Source: Deltaproteobacteria bacterium | Lineage (GTDB): Bacteria; Desulfobacterota; JAENJC01 | Reading direction: 5' to 3' | DNA length: 8,786 nucleotides | Assembly (NCBI GenBank): GCA_016208525.1 | Contig: JACQYJ010000020.1 | Span: 1 to 8,786 of the forward strand | Part shown: one piece after another, positions 1-6,515 of the stretch | Numbering within the stretch: the first letter of the stretch is position 1 | Layout of the letters: each line of letters starts with the position of its first letter | Position numbers and translations under genes: made by a program | The notes under the pieces: model-generated | The model's database searches: none | Told to the model about the DNA's origin: nothing | Seen by the model: the letters and a program-made list of their open reading frames with translations, nothing else

Positions 1-112
1 ATTATAATATTTAAGAAAAACCTCTGTGTTTCTCTGATTAATCTCTGTGAACTCTGTGGTTCAAATAGTTTTGCAATTGCCTCACAAGGTTTTTCTTTTG
101 ATATTAAAGGGT

Positions 113-152
113 TTCCTCCGTGTGCTCTGTGGTTCGATTGCTGGATTTAGGT
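113..152 (+). repeat. 40-base dispersed direct repeat, copy 1
   Basis: This stretch matches 1038-1077 at 39 of 40 bases; the only difference is ctgg against cagg at the third base from the end of the GATTGC(T/A)GG part. Both copies contain the core CTCTGTGGTTC, which also occurs at 52-62 inside a looser run of CTCTGTG words (21-62). The two full copies bracket the toxin-antitoxin pair. Bases 1-207 otherwise hold no gene that I can support. Confidence 0.85.
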
Positions 153-171
153 CTAAAATATCTTGCATTAG

Positions 172-198
172 TTCAGAAATCTGATAATCTGAATTCAG
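172..198. promoter_or_regulatory. Possible operator of the toxin-antitoxin operon
   Basis: Just upstream of the antitoxin start lies a cluster of dyad elements: a perfect 10-base palindrome CTGAATTCAG (189-198), and TTCAG (172-176) facing CTGAA (189-193) around CTGATAATCTG. AbrB-type antitoxins usually repress their own operon by binding palindromes at this place, so this is a reasonable autoregulation site. GATAAT (183-188) could be a -10 element, but the best upstream -35 (TTGCAT, 163-168) is too close at 14 bases. The site is inferred from position and symmetry only. Confidence 0.3.
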
Positions 199-219
199 AA
201 TATCAATATGGAGGCGATT

Positions 220-507
220 ATGGAAACCATTAAGTATATGACGGCGGAGATAAAGGCGCGCGGTCAGCTTACTATACCCAAGAGGATTAGGGAGGCGAGC
301 CATCTGGAGGAAGGAGAGGTGGTTTCGATCATCCCCGTGGGGGACTCCATTATTGTGACGCCCAAGAGACTTGAACTGGATGAGGCGAGGAGGCAGTTTA
401 AAAAGATACTGAAGGTCTCCGGCCTTTCTGTTGATGATTTGTTAAAGGGACTGGAAGTGGAAAGAGAAACTCTTTACAGAGAGAAATATGGCAAAAAAGG
501 CCGTTAG
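220..507 (+). CDS. AbrB/SpoVT-fold antitoxin of a type II toxin-antitoxin pair
   Basis: This 95-residue protein has the swapped-hairpin AbrB DNA-binding fold at about residues 8-52, with the signature KARGQLTIPKRIRE followed by a Gly-Glu turn and a strand ending IIVTPK. The rest is charged and helical and probably wraps and inhibits the toxin. An upstream in-frame ATG at 208 exists, but GGAGG (210-214) lies five bases before the ATG at 220, so I place the start at 220. The last 20 bases overlap the PIN-domain gene in another frame, as expected for coupled antitoxin and toxin. Family knowledge says such antitoxins neutralise the RNase and repress the operon; that is inferred here. It could also be a plain transition-state-type regulator, but the neighbour makes the antitoxin role much more likely. 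Confidence 0.88.
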   Translation: METIKYMTAEIKARGQLTIPKRIREASHLEEGEVVSIIPVGDSIIVTPKRLELDEARRQFKKILKVSGLSVDDLLKGLEVERETLYREKYGKKGR

Positions 508-946
508 GTTATTCCTCGACTCTAATGTAATTCTCTCCGGCCTCCTTTCCGATAAAGGAGCGCCGCGGAAGATCCTCGACCTCCTCTGTCTCAGGCTGCC
601 GTTTTTTGCAGGTATTACTGGGAGATACAACATCATGGAGATAGAGCGAAACCTGGCAAATAAGCTTCCGGCAGCCCTCTCTGTCTATGAGGAATACTTC
701 CCAAGGCTTAACCTTGAGATCGTCCCTCTTCCGTCAAAGGATGTGTTAAAGAAGCTCTCCGGCCATACTGCGGAAAAGGATATCCCTGTCCTTGCATCGG
801 CACTGAAAGGCCGGGCTGATTTTCTTGTTACAGGCGATAAGAAGGATTTTGCGGCTTTAATGATGAAAGGGAGTTACCCTTTCAGAATAATGGCGCCAGC
901 GGAGTTTCTTGACATAATACCTGAGATTGTTGAAAAACAAGAATAA
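488..946 (+). CDS. PIN-domain toxin (COG1569-type putative toxin component)
   Basis: This 152-residue protein is a single PIN domain, a metal-dependent RNase fold. The expected acidic residues are visible: D11 in LFLDSNVILSG, a glutamate in NIMEIERNL (E51 or E53), D98 in AEKDIPVLASAL, and D117 in FLVTGDKKDF. Length and motif order fit the COG1569/TIGR00305 group of putative toxins rather than the shorter classical VapC. It overlaps the antitoxin gene by 20 bases, and its ribosome site is poor (GAGAG-like), so translation is probably coupled. Known family members cut RNA, often tRNA or rRNA, when freed from the antitoxin; the target here cannot be told from sequence. The active-site set looks complete, so the gene appears intact. 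Confidence 0.88.
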   Translation: MAKKAVRLFLDSNVILSGLLSDKGAPRKILDLLCLRLPFFAGITGRYNIMEIERNLANKLPAALSVYEEYFPRLNLEIVPLPSKDVLKKLSGHTAEKDIPVLASALKGRADFLVTGDKKDFAALMMKGSYPFRIMAPAEFLDIIPEIVEKQE

Positions 947-1037
947 ACAGAATTCCGCTGCCTCAATCCTTATTCCCGCCATTCAAAGAAAGAACCACAG
1001 TTATATTCTTGCAACGCTGCCTGTCACGCCTGCAAAA

Positions 1038-1077
1038 TTCCTCCGTGTGCTCTGTGGTTCGATTGCAGGATTTAGGT
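1038..1077 (+). repeat. 40-base dispersed direct repeat, copy 2
   Basis: This is the partner of 113-152, with one mismatch. It lies 92 bases after the toxin stop codon. Similarity fades just beyond both ends: the next bases read GGTCTAAAATATCTT in copy 1 and GGTTAAATTCTTCT in copy 2. On the minus strand both copies read NPAIEPQSTRR in an open frame, so this repeat may be joined to the 3' ends of genes elsewhere in the genome. Confidence 0.85.
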
Positions 1078-1103
1078 TAAATTCTTCTATGTCCCTTAGT
1101 AGT

Positions 1104-1132
1104 TTGACAAATAGAGGATTTGCTTGTAAATT
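1104..1132 (+). promoter_or_regulatory. Candidate sigma70-type promoter
   Basis: A perfect -35 hexamer TTGACA (1104-1109) is followed after exactly 17 bases by TAAATT (1127-1132), which matches four of six positions of the -10 consensus. It points toward the 1320 gene, about 190 bases away, so the transcript would carry the inverted repeat at 1163-1258 in its leader. A single match of this quality can arise by chance. Confidence 0.3.
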
Positions 1133-1162
1133 CTTTGCTAGCGTTCCTAATAGGAGACCCAT

Positions 1163-1258
1163 CCCCACCTCAATCCTCCCCTTGAAGGGGAGGAAGTCAT
1201 TTTCCTCTCCCTCAGGGATTTATACCCGGAGCGGTAGAGGATCAAGGTGAGGGTGGGG
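1163..1258. repeat. Imperfect inverted repeat with internal palindrome
   Basis: The outer arms are CCCCACCTCAATCCTC (1163-1178) and the complement of 1237-1258, imperfect and with a six-base length difference. Inside the left side lies a strong palindrome, TCCTCCCCTT-G-AAGGGGAGGA (1174-1194), with 10-base arms. The layout looks like a small non-coding dispersed element, in the same style as 4024-4107. The 373 bases from 947 to 1319 otherwise hold only the second 40-base repeat, a candidate promoter and a doubtful minus-strand remnant. Confidence 0.6.
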
Positions 1259-1319
1259 TTTAGCGATTTAATTAAGGTCTCCTGTTTTCTTCGCTACCAA
1301 TTCTTTAAAAGAGGTTACC

Positions 1320-1817
1320 ATGCGCCATTATTTGTGTCTCTTATCTTTTCTTTGTATGTCTATCACCGTTTATGCCGGAGAGATGAGAACTCCCGGCAAA
1401 CCACGGCCTCCGCTTCAGATAGCTATCTCTCCTGTCCAATCCGGCCTTTTGCCTTCCGATATAAAACCAGGAGATGTCGTAGAGCTTAAGATTATCGAGA
1501 AGACCCTTGCCGATGCCGGTGAGCTGGATATCAAAGTTGAACTCCTTGGCGGCGTGGAGCTTGTCTCCGGCGAGACCTCCTGGGCTGGACCGGCCAAAAA
1601 AGGCGAGGATAAAGCGCTTCTGATAACAGTACGCGCGCCCAAACATGGAAATGGAAGGATAAGGGCCCGCGTCTCTGTGCCGCAAACAGGAAGCGCTGCC
1701 TTTGCTGTCGAGGCGGAGTATCGTCTCGGAGCCGATCCGGAGAAGAAGCCGGCTGGCCTGCCGGAGATAAAGAGGGACAGCAAGGGAAGGGAGATAAGGG
1801 AGTACAGGATTAAGTAA
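1320..1817 (+). CDS. Exported protein of unknown function
   Basis: I do not recognise this 165-residue protein. It starts at an ATG five bases after AGAGG (1310-1314). Residues 1-19 form a clear Sec signal peptide ending VYA, so it should be secreted or periplasmic. The mature part alternates hydrophobic and polar residues and has the run IKPGDVVELKI, a glycine-rich turn region and RIRARVSV; this suggests an immunoglobulin-like beta-sandwich. The C-terminal 30 residues are charged and probably unstructured (PEKKPAGLPEIKRDSKGREI). Its TAA stop is followed directly by the ATG of the lipoprotein metallopeptidase, so the two are almost surely co-translated. A partner or accessory role to that lipoprotein is inferred from this alone. 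Confidence 0.75.
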   Translation: MRHYLCLLSFLCMSITVYAGEMRTPGKPRPPLQIAISPVQSGLLPSDIKPGDVVELKIIEKTLADAGELDIKVELLGGVELVSGETSWAGPAKKGEDKALLITVRAPKHGNGRIRARVSVPQTGSAAFAVEAEYRLGADPEKKPAGLPEIKRDSKGREIREYRIK

Positions 1818-4010
1818 ATGCAAAGTGCAAAGTGCAAAGTGCAAAGTGCAAAATATATATCCCTTTTGTTTCTCCTGGTTATTTCCCTTTCGGCCTGTGG
1901 AGGCGGCGGGGGTTCGTCGCAGGTGATCGAGGGGCCTCCATCCACGCCAACCGGGGTCAATGTGGTTGTCAGCGGCTCAAGCGAAGTGGTCATAAGCTGG
2001 AACAGTGTTGAGAATACTACATCTTATAATATATACTGGTCTACGGTACCTGGCGTGAGCAAGAGCGGCACAAAGATACCCGACATCGCCTCGACCTCAT
2101 ACACACATGCAGGGCTTACCAACGGCGCTGCATATTACTATGTCGTGACTGCTGTCAACAGTTATGGGGAGAGCAGTGAATCCGCTGAAGTGTTTGCGAA
2201 GCTCGATGTCCCTCGCCCTCCGGGCGCGGTTGCCGCTGTGGCCGGAGATGGACAGGCGACGGTGAGCTGGAGCACTGTAGATGGGGCCACGTCTTACAAC
2301 CTGTATATGGCCTCCCAGTCCGGGGTAAATAAAACTAATTACGCATCTCTGACAGACGGGATGTCTCAAATCGGCGCTACCAGCCCCTACTCCCATACAG
2401 GGCTTACCAACGGCGCTGCATATTACTATGTCGTGACTGCTGTCAACAGTTTCGGAGAGGGGAGCGAATCTAACGAGGTAGCAGTGACGCCGACAGCAAC
2501 ACCCGGCAGTTTGACGGTCAGCGGCTCAGTTCACTATGAGGACAAGGAGTATGGGAAATGGCAGGACTCTACAGGTAAGTGGCAGGCAGGATTCACAGGC
2601 AAGACGACGTATAAGGCTGTGCGCTATGCAGATGTTCAGGCCGTTGATTCGGCAGGCGGCGCTACGATTATCACAGGGACGACGGATGCCACAGGCTCGT
2701 ATTCCTTGACCATACCTTCTGCCTCTACAATATATATCAGGGTCATCTCATCTTCCGTATCCCCGTCAGTTGCCGTGAAAGACCTGTCTAATGCGTTCCA
2801 CGCAGTAACAGGCCCTAACTTTACAGTATCCGGGGCCGCAATGGCTGATATCTCCATCCCTGCGACAAGCCGGGCAGCCGGGGCGTTTAATATCCTCGAT
2901 GTCTTCACAAGCGGGGCTCAGTTCATCTACTCCCTTTCAGGGAGCAATCCTCCAGCGCTCACGGCCTTCTGGCAGAACCCCAAGGGCACGTATTATTGCA
3001 GCGGATATGATCCATCCTGGTGCGCTGGTGGAGAGGGGATTTATGTCATTAACGGCAGTGACAGCGATGAATATGACGATGATGTCCTGTGGCATGAATA
3101 CGGTCATTTTATAGCCAGTAAATATTCAAAGGATGATTCGCCTGGAGGCGCTCATTATCTGACATCTAATGACCTCGATCTGCGGCTCTCATGGAGCGAA
3201 GGGTGGGGGGACTTCCTCCCCGGAGCTCTTAAGGCATGGCTTAAGGACACATCGCCGTCTCTGCTCTCGGCTGAACCGGCGATGGAGCCCTCTGTATATG
3301 TTGATACATCAGGCGCAAGCGGGTGGTACTTTGACTTCGGGAACCCAGGCGATTTTCCTTTTTTATACTCCAGCAACGAGGCAGCGGTGGCAAAGGTACT
3401 GCATAGACTAAGGTCAAATTACGGTATGCAGGCTGTCTGGGAGGTCTTTATCTACATAAAGGTCGTGACAACGCCGGTAAACCTTGAGGCATTCTGGGAC
3501 GGCTGGAATTCTCTCGGCAAGACCGACATAACAGCAACCCTCAGCGAGAGGTCAATAAAATACTCCTCCGATATTTTTGAAGCGTCCAACGAAAACTCCC
3601 CGAATATCTTAAGAAAGGCAGTCGTAGGGCAGGCCGAGGAACACACATTATACAGCAGCGGGGACATGGACTATATAGCCTTTGACGCCATAGAAGGCCA
3701 GGCATATACATCTGAAACAGCAGCCCTTGTGAACGGGGCAGATACGTATATCAGGATAATTGCGCCCGATAAAACCGCGGTAGTCGCTGATAACGACAAT
3801 ACCAGCGGGAAAAGCTATGCAAATAGTGTCCCGAACAACTGTGATGCGGAAGGTGAATGTCATGAAAACGGTTTTGATATACTCGGCTCTACAGCAAGCT
3901 TTACGGCAACTGCTACAGGGACATATTACGTCGAGGTAAAGAGCTCTCCGAGCAGGCCGCTTTCTGCCGGGAGGTACGGGGGGTATTCCCTGACGATAAC
4001 GTCGCCGTAA
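1818..4010 (+). CDS. Lipoprotein zinc metallopeptidase with two FN3 domains and a PPC-like domain
   Basis: This 730-residue protein begins with a lipoprotein signal peptide: a basic n-region, hydrophobic YISLLFLLVISL, and lipobox LSAC with the lipidated C27, then a glycine linker. Two fibronectin type III domains follow (about 42-130 and 132-226), then a carboxypeptidase-regulatory-like beta domain (about 230-345). The catalytic region carries HEYGH (H426, E427, H430) and, 31 residues later, SEGWGD with E461 as likely third zinc ligand; this spacing and motif resemble gluzincins such as M36. The C-terminal part (about 592-729) looks like a pre-peptidase C-terminal domain. It is probably a surface or outer-membrane-anchored protease; the substrate is unknown. 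The ATG abuts the upstream stop codon, and its n-region is encoded by a heptanucleotide array. Exact peptidase family is uncertain. Confidence 0.85.
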   Translation: MQSAKCKVQSAKYISLLFLLVISLSACGGGGGSSQVIEGPPSTPTGVNVVVSGSSEVVISWNSVENTTSYNIYWSTVPGVSKSGTKIPDIASTSYTHAGLTNGAAYYYVVTAVNSYGESSESAEVFAKLDVPRPPGAVAAVAGDGQATVSWSTVDGATSYNLYMASQSGVNKTNYASLTDGMSQIGATSPYSHTGLTNGAAYYYVVTAVNSFGEGSESNEVAVTPTATPGSLTVSGSVHYEDKEYGKWQDSTGKWQAGFTGKTTYKAVRYADVQAVDSAGGATIITGTTDATGSYSLTIPSASTIYIRVISSSVSPSVAVKDLSNAFHAVTGPNFTVSGAAMADISIPATSRAAGAFNILDVFTSGAQFIYSLSGSNPPALTAFWQNPKGTYYCSGYDPSWCAGGEGIYVINGSDSDEYDDDVLWHEYGHFIASKYSKDDSPGGAHYLTSNDLDLRLSWSEGWGDFLPGALKAWLKDTSPSLLSAEPAMEPSVYVDTSGASGWYFDFGNPGDFPFLYSSNEAAVAKVLHRLRSNYGMQAVWEVFIYIKVVTTPVNLEAFWDGWNSLGKTDITATLSERSIKYSSDIFEASNENSPNILRKAVVGQAEEHTLYSSGDMDYIAFDAIEGQAYTSETAALVNGADTYIRIIAPDKTAVVADNDNTSGKSYANSVPNNCDAEGECHENGFDILGSTASFTATATGTYYVEVKSSPSRPLSAGRYGGYSLTITSP
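1819..1853 (+). repeat. Heptanucleotide array TGCAAAG x5 in the start of the lipoprotein gene
   Basis: There are four perfect TGCAAAG units and a fifth ending in A. The first unit supplies the TG of the start codon itself, and the array encodes the basic n-region of the signal peptide as a seven-residue repeat (QSAKCKV QSAK). Each later unit junction offers a GTG, and these fall in all three frames in turn. There is no stop codon in any frame on this strand of the repeat. Confidence 0.95.
2110..2163 (+). repeat. 54-base repeat inside FN3 domain 1 (partner 2398-2451)
   Basis: Bases 2110-2163 and 2398-2451 are identical over 54 positions, 288 bases (96 codons) apart. They encode the same GLTNGAAYYYVVTAVNS segment at the end of the two FN3 domains, while the rest of the two domains has diverged. 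This points to recent local gene conversion or strong constraint on this part. Confidence 0.92.
2398..2451 (+). repeat. 54-base repeat inside FN3 domain 2 (partner 2110-2163)
   Basis: This is the second, identical copy of the FN3 strand-encoding segment. The preceding codons (CATACAG against CATGCAG) differ by one base, and the following ones differ by substitution (TTCGGAGAG against TATGGGGAG), so the identity has sharp edges within a diverged domain pair. Confidence 0.92.
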
Positions 4011-4023
4011 ACACCAAGGAGAT

Positions 4024-4107
4024 CAACCCCTCCCGACCTCCCCTTTAACTAAAGGGGGGGAGAAAAAATTCCCCCTCTTTAGTTAAAGAGGGGGTTAGGG
4101 GGAGTTG
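4024..4107. repeat. Nested palindromic repeat between genes
   Basis: Two hairpins lie side by side: CCCCTTTA-AC-TAAAGGGG and the stronger CCCCCTCTTTA-GT-TAAAGAGGGGG with 11-base arms. The outer halves are also complementary: CAACCCCTCCC at 4024 faces GGGGGAGTTG ending at 4107, so the whole 84 bases can fold as one long stem. It fills most of the 127-base gap after the lipoprotein gene and could act as a terminator or mRNA-end stabiliser, although a clean U-run does not follow the last stem. No target-site duplication is visible. Confidence 0.8.
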
Positions 4108-4137
4108 GACTTTTTATTAGACAGGAGATGAATATAC

Positions 4138-6357
4138 ATGCTCCATTTTGCCAAAAAGAGGCTTTTATACGGCGCCATCATTGCCCTCTCTACCGCCCTT
4201 TTAGTCAATCTCGGCTTTTATCTCGGCCTGTTTGAGGGGCTGGAGCGCAAGGCGTTCGACATGCGGGCCAGGTACAACAGCAGACAGCCTTCATCCGAGG
4301 TGGCGATACTACTGATAGATGAGGCCTCACTCCGGGGGATGAACCCGATAGTAGGCAGGTGGCCGTGGCCGCGGTCGGTCCATGCCGATGTTGTGGACTT
4401 CCTGGCGATGAGCGGCGCCAAGGCGGTATTGTTCGATATACTGTTCACTGAAAACGAGAGGGTCTTTGGAACACCGAGGGGTGTCCTGGCGCCGAGTGAC
4501 GAGAGGCTTGTGGAGTCCACAGCCTCGGCAGGCAATGTATACCATGCCGCCCAGATAGTGATAGACGAGGAGGATGAATACAATAAGGGCCTGCTGAACA
4601 GGCCGATACCGAACGATTTTGCCGGGCGCTTCTCGGTTGCGCTAATCGGTGCGCCTGTCAGCGGACACAATAACTACTACCTCCCTTTTAAGGAGCTGTA
4701 TACAGCCTCAAAGGGGACAGGGATCGTAGAGTTCCTGTCTGACCCCGACGGCGTCTACAGGAGGACCAAGCTTTTCCGGCATTACCAGGGCAGCTTTTAT
4801 CCTGTCCTCCCTGTGTCGCCTCTGCTTGATATTATGAAACCGGAAACGATCATACAGGAAGAGGATAGAATCGTTTTGACCGGCGTCCAGGATGGCAACC
4901 TACAACTCAAAACTCAAAACTCAAAACTCAAAACTCTGGAGATTCCTCTCCAAAAAGACGGCTCATATCTTATTAACATGCACGGGGACTTCAGGCCATA
5001 TTCAATGAGCGGCGTCCTGGCCTCTATCCAGAAGATAAAGATGGGGGAGTTGGAGGGGCTGCCTGTGAGCCCTGATGAATTCAAGGACAAGGTTGTCTTT
5101 ATTGGCGGAAGCGCTGTAGGGATAGAGGACCTGAAGCCGACATCAACGGGCGGCAACACCCCCGGTGTATACCTCCATGCCTCTGTCTACAGCAATATAA
5201 TCAGGGGTGATTTCTTAAGATATACGGGCCCGCTCATTACATCATTATCTATCCTGTTACTTTCTGTAACTGTGACCATAGCCATATTATGGAGCCGGAA
5301 TATAATATACTATCAGTTAGGCGTGCCGTTCCTCCTTGCTTTTATGTATATATCGTCCTCTTTCTGGTGGTTCGGACATAATACAGTGTTTGATATAATA
5401 GCCCCAACCATGTCAATTGTCATTTCATGGATGGGAACTTTTGCGTTCCTGGGCATTATCGAGGGTAAGGACAAGAGGAAGATAAAGAGGATGCTTTCCC
5501 AGTATGTCTCTCCCTCGATACTTTCTACTTTGATTGACAAGTCCCCGCAGGATGTCTTAAAGGCCGGGGGCGGTAGCAAGGAGAATCTGACCATCCTGTT
5601 TTCGGACATAAGGGGGTTTACATCCATATCCGAGAGGCTTGAGGCCGAACAGGTGGTCGAGCTGCTGAATGGCTATCTGTCGGAGATGGTGGATGTGATA
5701 TTCAGGCATGAGGGCACCCTTGATAAGTTCATTGGCGATGCGATAATGGCCTTGTGGGGCGCCCGCATAAGGATCAACGACCATGGAAAGAGGACAGTCC
5801 TTGCAGCCCTGGACATGAGGAGACAGTTGGAGGCTTTCAATCAGAGACTTGTTGCCAATGGGTTGATCCACTTAGACATGGGCGTTGGAATTAATACAGG
5901 CGAGGTCATCCTTGGGAACATCGGCTCTGAAAAAAAACTTGACTATACCATCATAGGTGATAATGTTAACTTAGCATCAAGGATGGAGGGACTCACGAAG
6001 GAGTACGGCTCTCCCATACTTATCACCGAGTCTACATACGAAGAGGTCAAGACCTCAATACCCTGCCGGATAATAGATATGGTAAGAGTTGTAGGCAGGA
6101 AGAAGGGGATAAGGATTTACGAGCCGCTTGATGCGCGTGAGGGTGATGTAACTGATAAGACAATCTCCCTTTCGGAAGAGGGGTTTAATTATTATTTGAA
6201 ACGGGACTGGGACGCCGCAATTAAGAGCTATTCCGGGATATTGTCCATAAGACCTGATGACAGATTAAGCGAGATATTTATCGGCAGGTGTGAGAATTAT
6301 AAGAATGAGGAGCCGCCCTCGGACTGGGACGGAGTTTATACGATGATGAAGAAGTGA
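4138..6357 (+). CDS. CHASE2-domain class III adenylate cyclase
   Basis: This 739-residue integral membrane enzyme should make cAMP from ATP. One helix (about 9-29) leads to an external CHASE2 sensor domain (about 35-340), then three helices (about 364-386, 394-412, 420-441), a linker, and a cytoplasmic class III cyclase domain (about 480-660). Catalytic residues are present: metal-binding D490 (FSDIRGFT) and D534 (GDAIMALWG), adenine-contact K530, and N611 and R615 (DNVNLASR). T604 in DYTIIGD stands where classical enzymes have the second adenine-contact Asp, which marks class IIIb. The tail (about 680-739) has the FNYYLKRDWDAAI...WDGVY pattern common after such cyclases. AGGAG (4123-4127) lies ten bases before the ATG. 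Residues 255-267 are encoded by a heptanucleotide array, probably as an extra loop. The signal sensed is unknown. Confidence 0.93.
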   Translation: MLHFAKKRLLYGAIIALSTALLVNLGFYLGLFEGLERKAFDMRARYNSRQPSSEVAILLIDEASLRGMNPIVGRWPWPRSVHADVVDFLAMSGAKAVLFDILFTENERVFGTPRGVLAPSDERLVESTASAGNVYHAAQIVIDEEDEYNKGLLNRPIPNDFAGRFSVALIGAPVSGHNNYYLPFKELYTASKGTGIVEFLSDPDGVYRRTKLFRHYQGSFYPVLPVSPLLDIMKPETIIQEEDRIVLTGVQDGNLQLKTQNSKLKTLEIPLQKDGSYLINMHGDFRPYSMSGVLASIQKIKMGELEGLPVSPDEFKDKVVFIGGSAVGIEDLKPTSTGGNTPGVYLHASVYSNIIRGDFLRYTGPLITSLSILLLSVTVTIAILWSRNIIYYQLGVPFLLAFMYISSSFWWFGHNTVFDIIAPTMSIVISWMGTFAFLGIIEGKDKRKIKRMLSQYVSPSILSTLIDKSPQDVLKAGGGSKENLTILFSDIRGFTSISERLEAEQVVELLNGYLSEMVDVIFRHEGTLDKFIGDAIMALWGARIRINDHGKRTVLAALDMRRQLEAFNQRLVANGLIHLDMGVGINTGEVILGNIGSEKKLDYTIIGDNVNLASRMEGLTKEYGSPILITESTYEEVKTSIPCRIIDMVRVVGRKKGIRIYEPLDAREGDVTDKTISLSEEGFNYYLKRDWDAAIKSYSGILSIRPDDRLSEIFIGRCENYKNEEPPSDWDGVYTMMKK
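4904..4937 (+). repeat. Heptanucleotide array AACTCAA x4.9 inside the CHASE2 coding region
   Basis: Four perfect AACTCAA units and a partial fifth (AACTCT) lie in frame within the cyclase gene. They encode LKTQNSKLKTL (about residues 257-267), between strand-like IVLTGVQ and IPLQKDGSYLIN, where CHASE2 domains normally have a short loop. The surrounding domain is intact, so the array appears to have grown in a tolerant surface loop. Confidence 0.95.
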
Positions 6358-6380
6358 AAATTGCAAAAACTCTTATTCTC

Positions 6381-6459
6381 ACCGCAAAGGCGCAAAGAGC
6401 GCGAAGAAAAGCTTTTTATAATCAAGCAGTTACCTTTGCGTCCTTCGCGTCTTTGCGGT
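6381..6459. terminator. Long imperfect inverted repeat, possible terminator
   Basis: The arms ACCGCAAAGGCGCAAAGAGCG (6381-6401) and 6439-6459 are complementary at about 17 of 21 positions, with a 37-base loop that contains AAAAGCTTTT. The right arm is followed by TAATTTTTAGTTTTT, which resembles a U-tract. It lies 24 bases after the cyclase stop codon and before the next gene, a fitting place for a terminator. The CGCAAAGG-type word also looks like a dispersed repeat, so the terminator role is inferred. Confidence 0.5.
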
Positions 6460-6502
6460 TAATTTTTAGTTTTTACGAATGAATCAAACTTTACAGGGAA
6501 AA

Positions 6503-6510
6503 AAGGAGGT
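6503..6510 (+). promoter_or_regulatory. Perfect Shine-Dalgarno for the 6516 start
   Basis: AAGGAGGT is fully complementary to the 16S rRNA 3' end and ends five bases before the ATG at 6516. It fixes translation start there, which matters because the coding frame reached from this ATG is not the one that joins the next gene. Confidence 0.85.
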
Positions 6511-6515
6511 TAGTC

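Noticed and set aside
208..219. Earlier ATG at 208 as the antitoxin start
   Set aside because: The ribosome site GGAGG overlaps this ATG and is well placed only for the ATG at 220.
113..1077. Integrase-type attachment sites at the 40-base repeats
   Set aside because: No integrase, transposase or tRNA gene lies nearby, and the core word recurs at 52-62, so a dispersed repeat is the simpler reading.
927..1250. Plus-strand open frame of 107 codons after the toxin gene
   Set aside because: It overlaps the toxin end, runs through the 40-base repeat and the inverted repeat, and has no ribosome site or protein-like pattern.
1819..1853. CRISPR-like regular repeats
   Set aside because: The units are 7 bases with no spacers; none of the arrays has the 20-40 base repeat and spacer pattern of CRISPR.
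1415..1993. Long minus-strand open frame (192 codons) opposite the 1320 gene and the lipoprotein start
   Set aside because: It lies wholly against two better-supported genes, has proline- and serine-rich shadow composition, and its first part reads the heptanucleotide array in reverse.
4218..4670. Minus-strand open frame of 150 codons opposite the cyclase
   Set aside because: It is a mirror frame of a strongly conserved CHASE2 coding part and has no start signal of its own.
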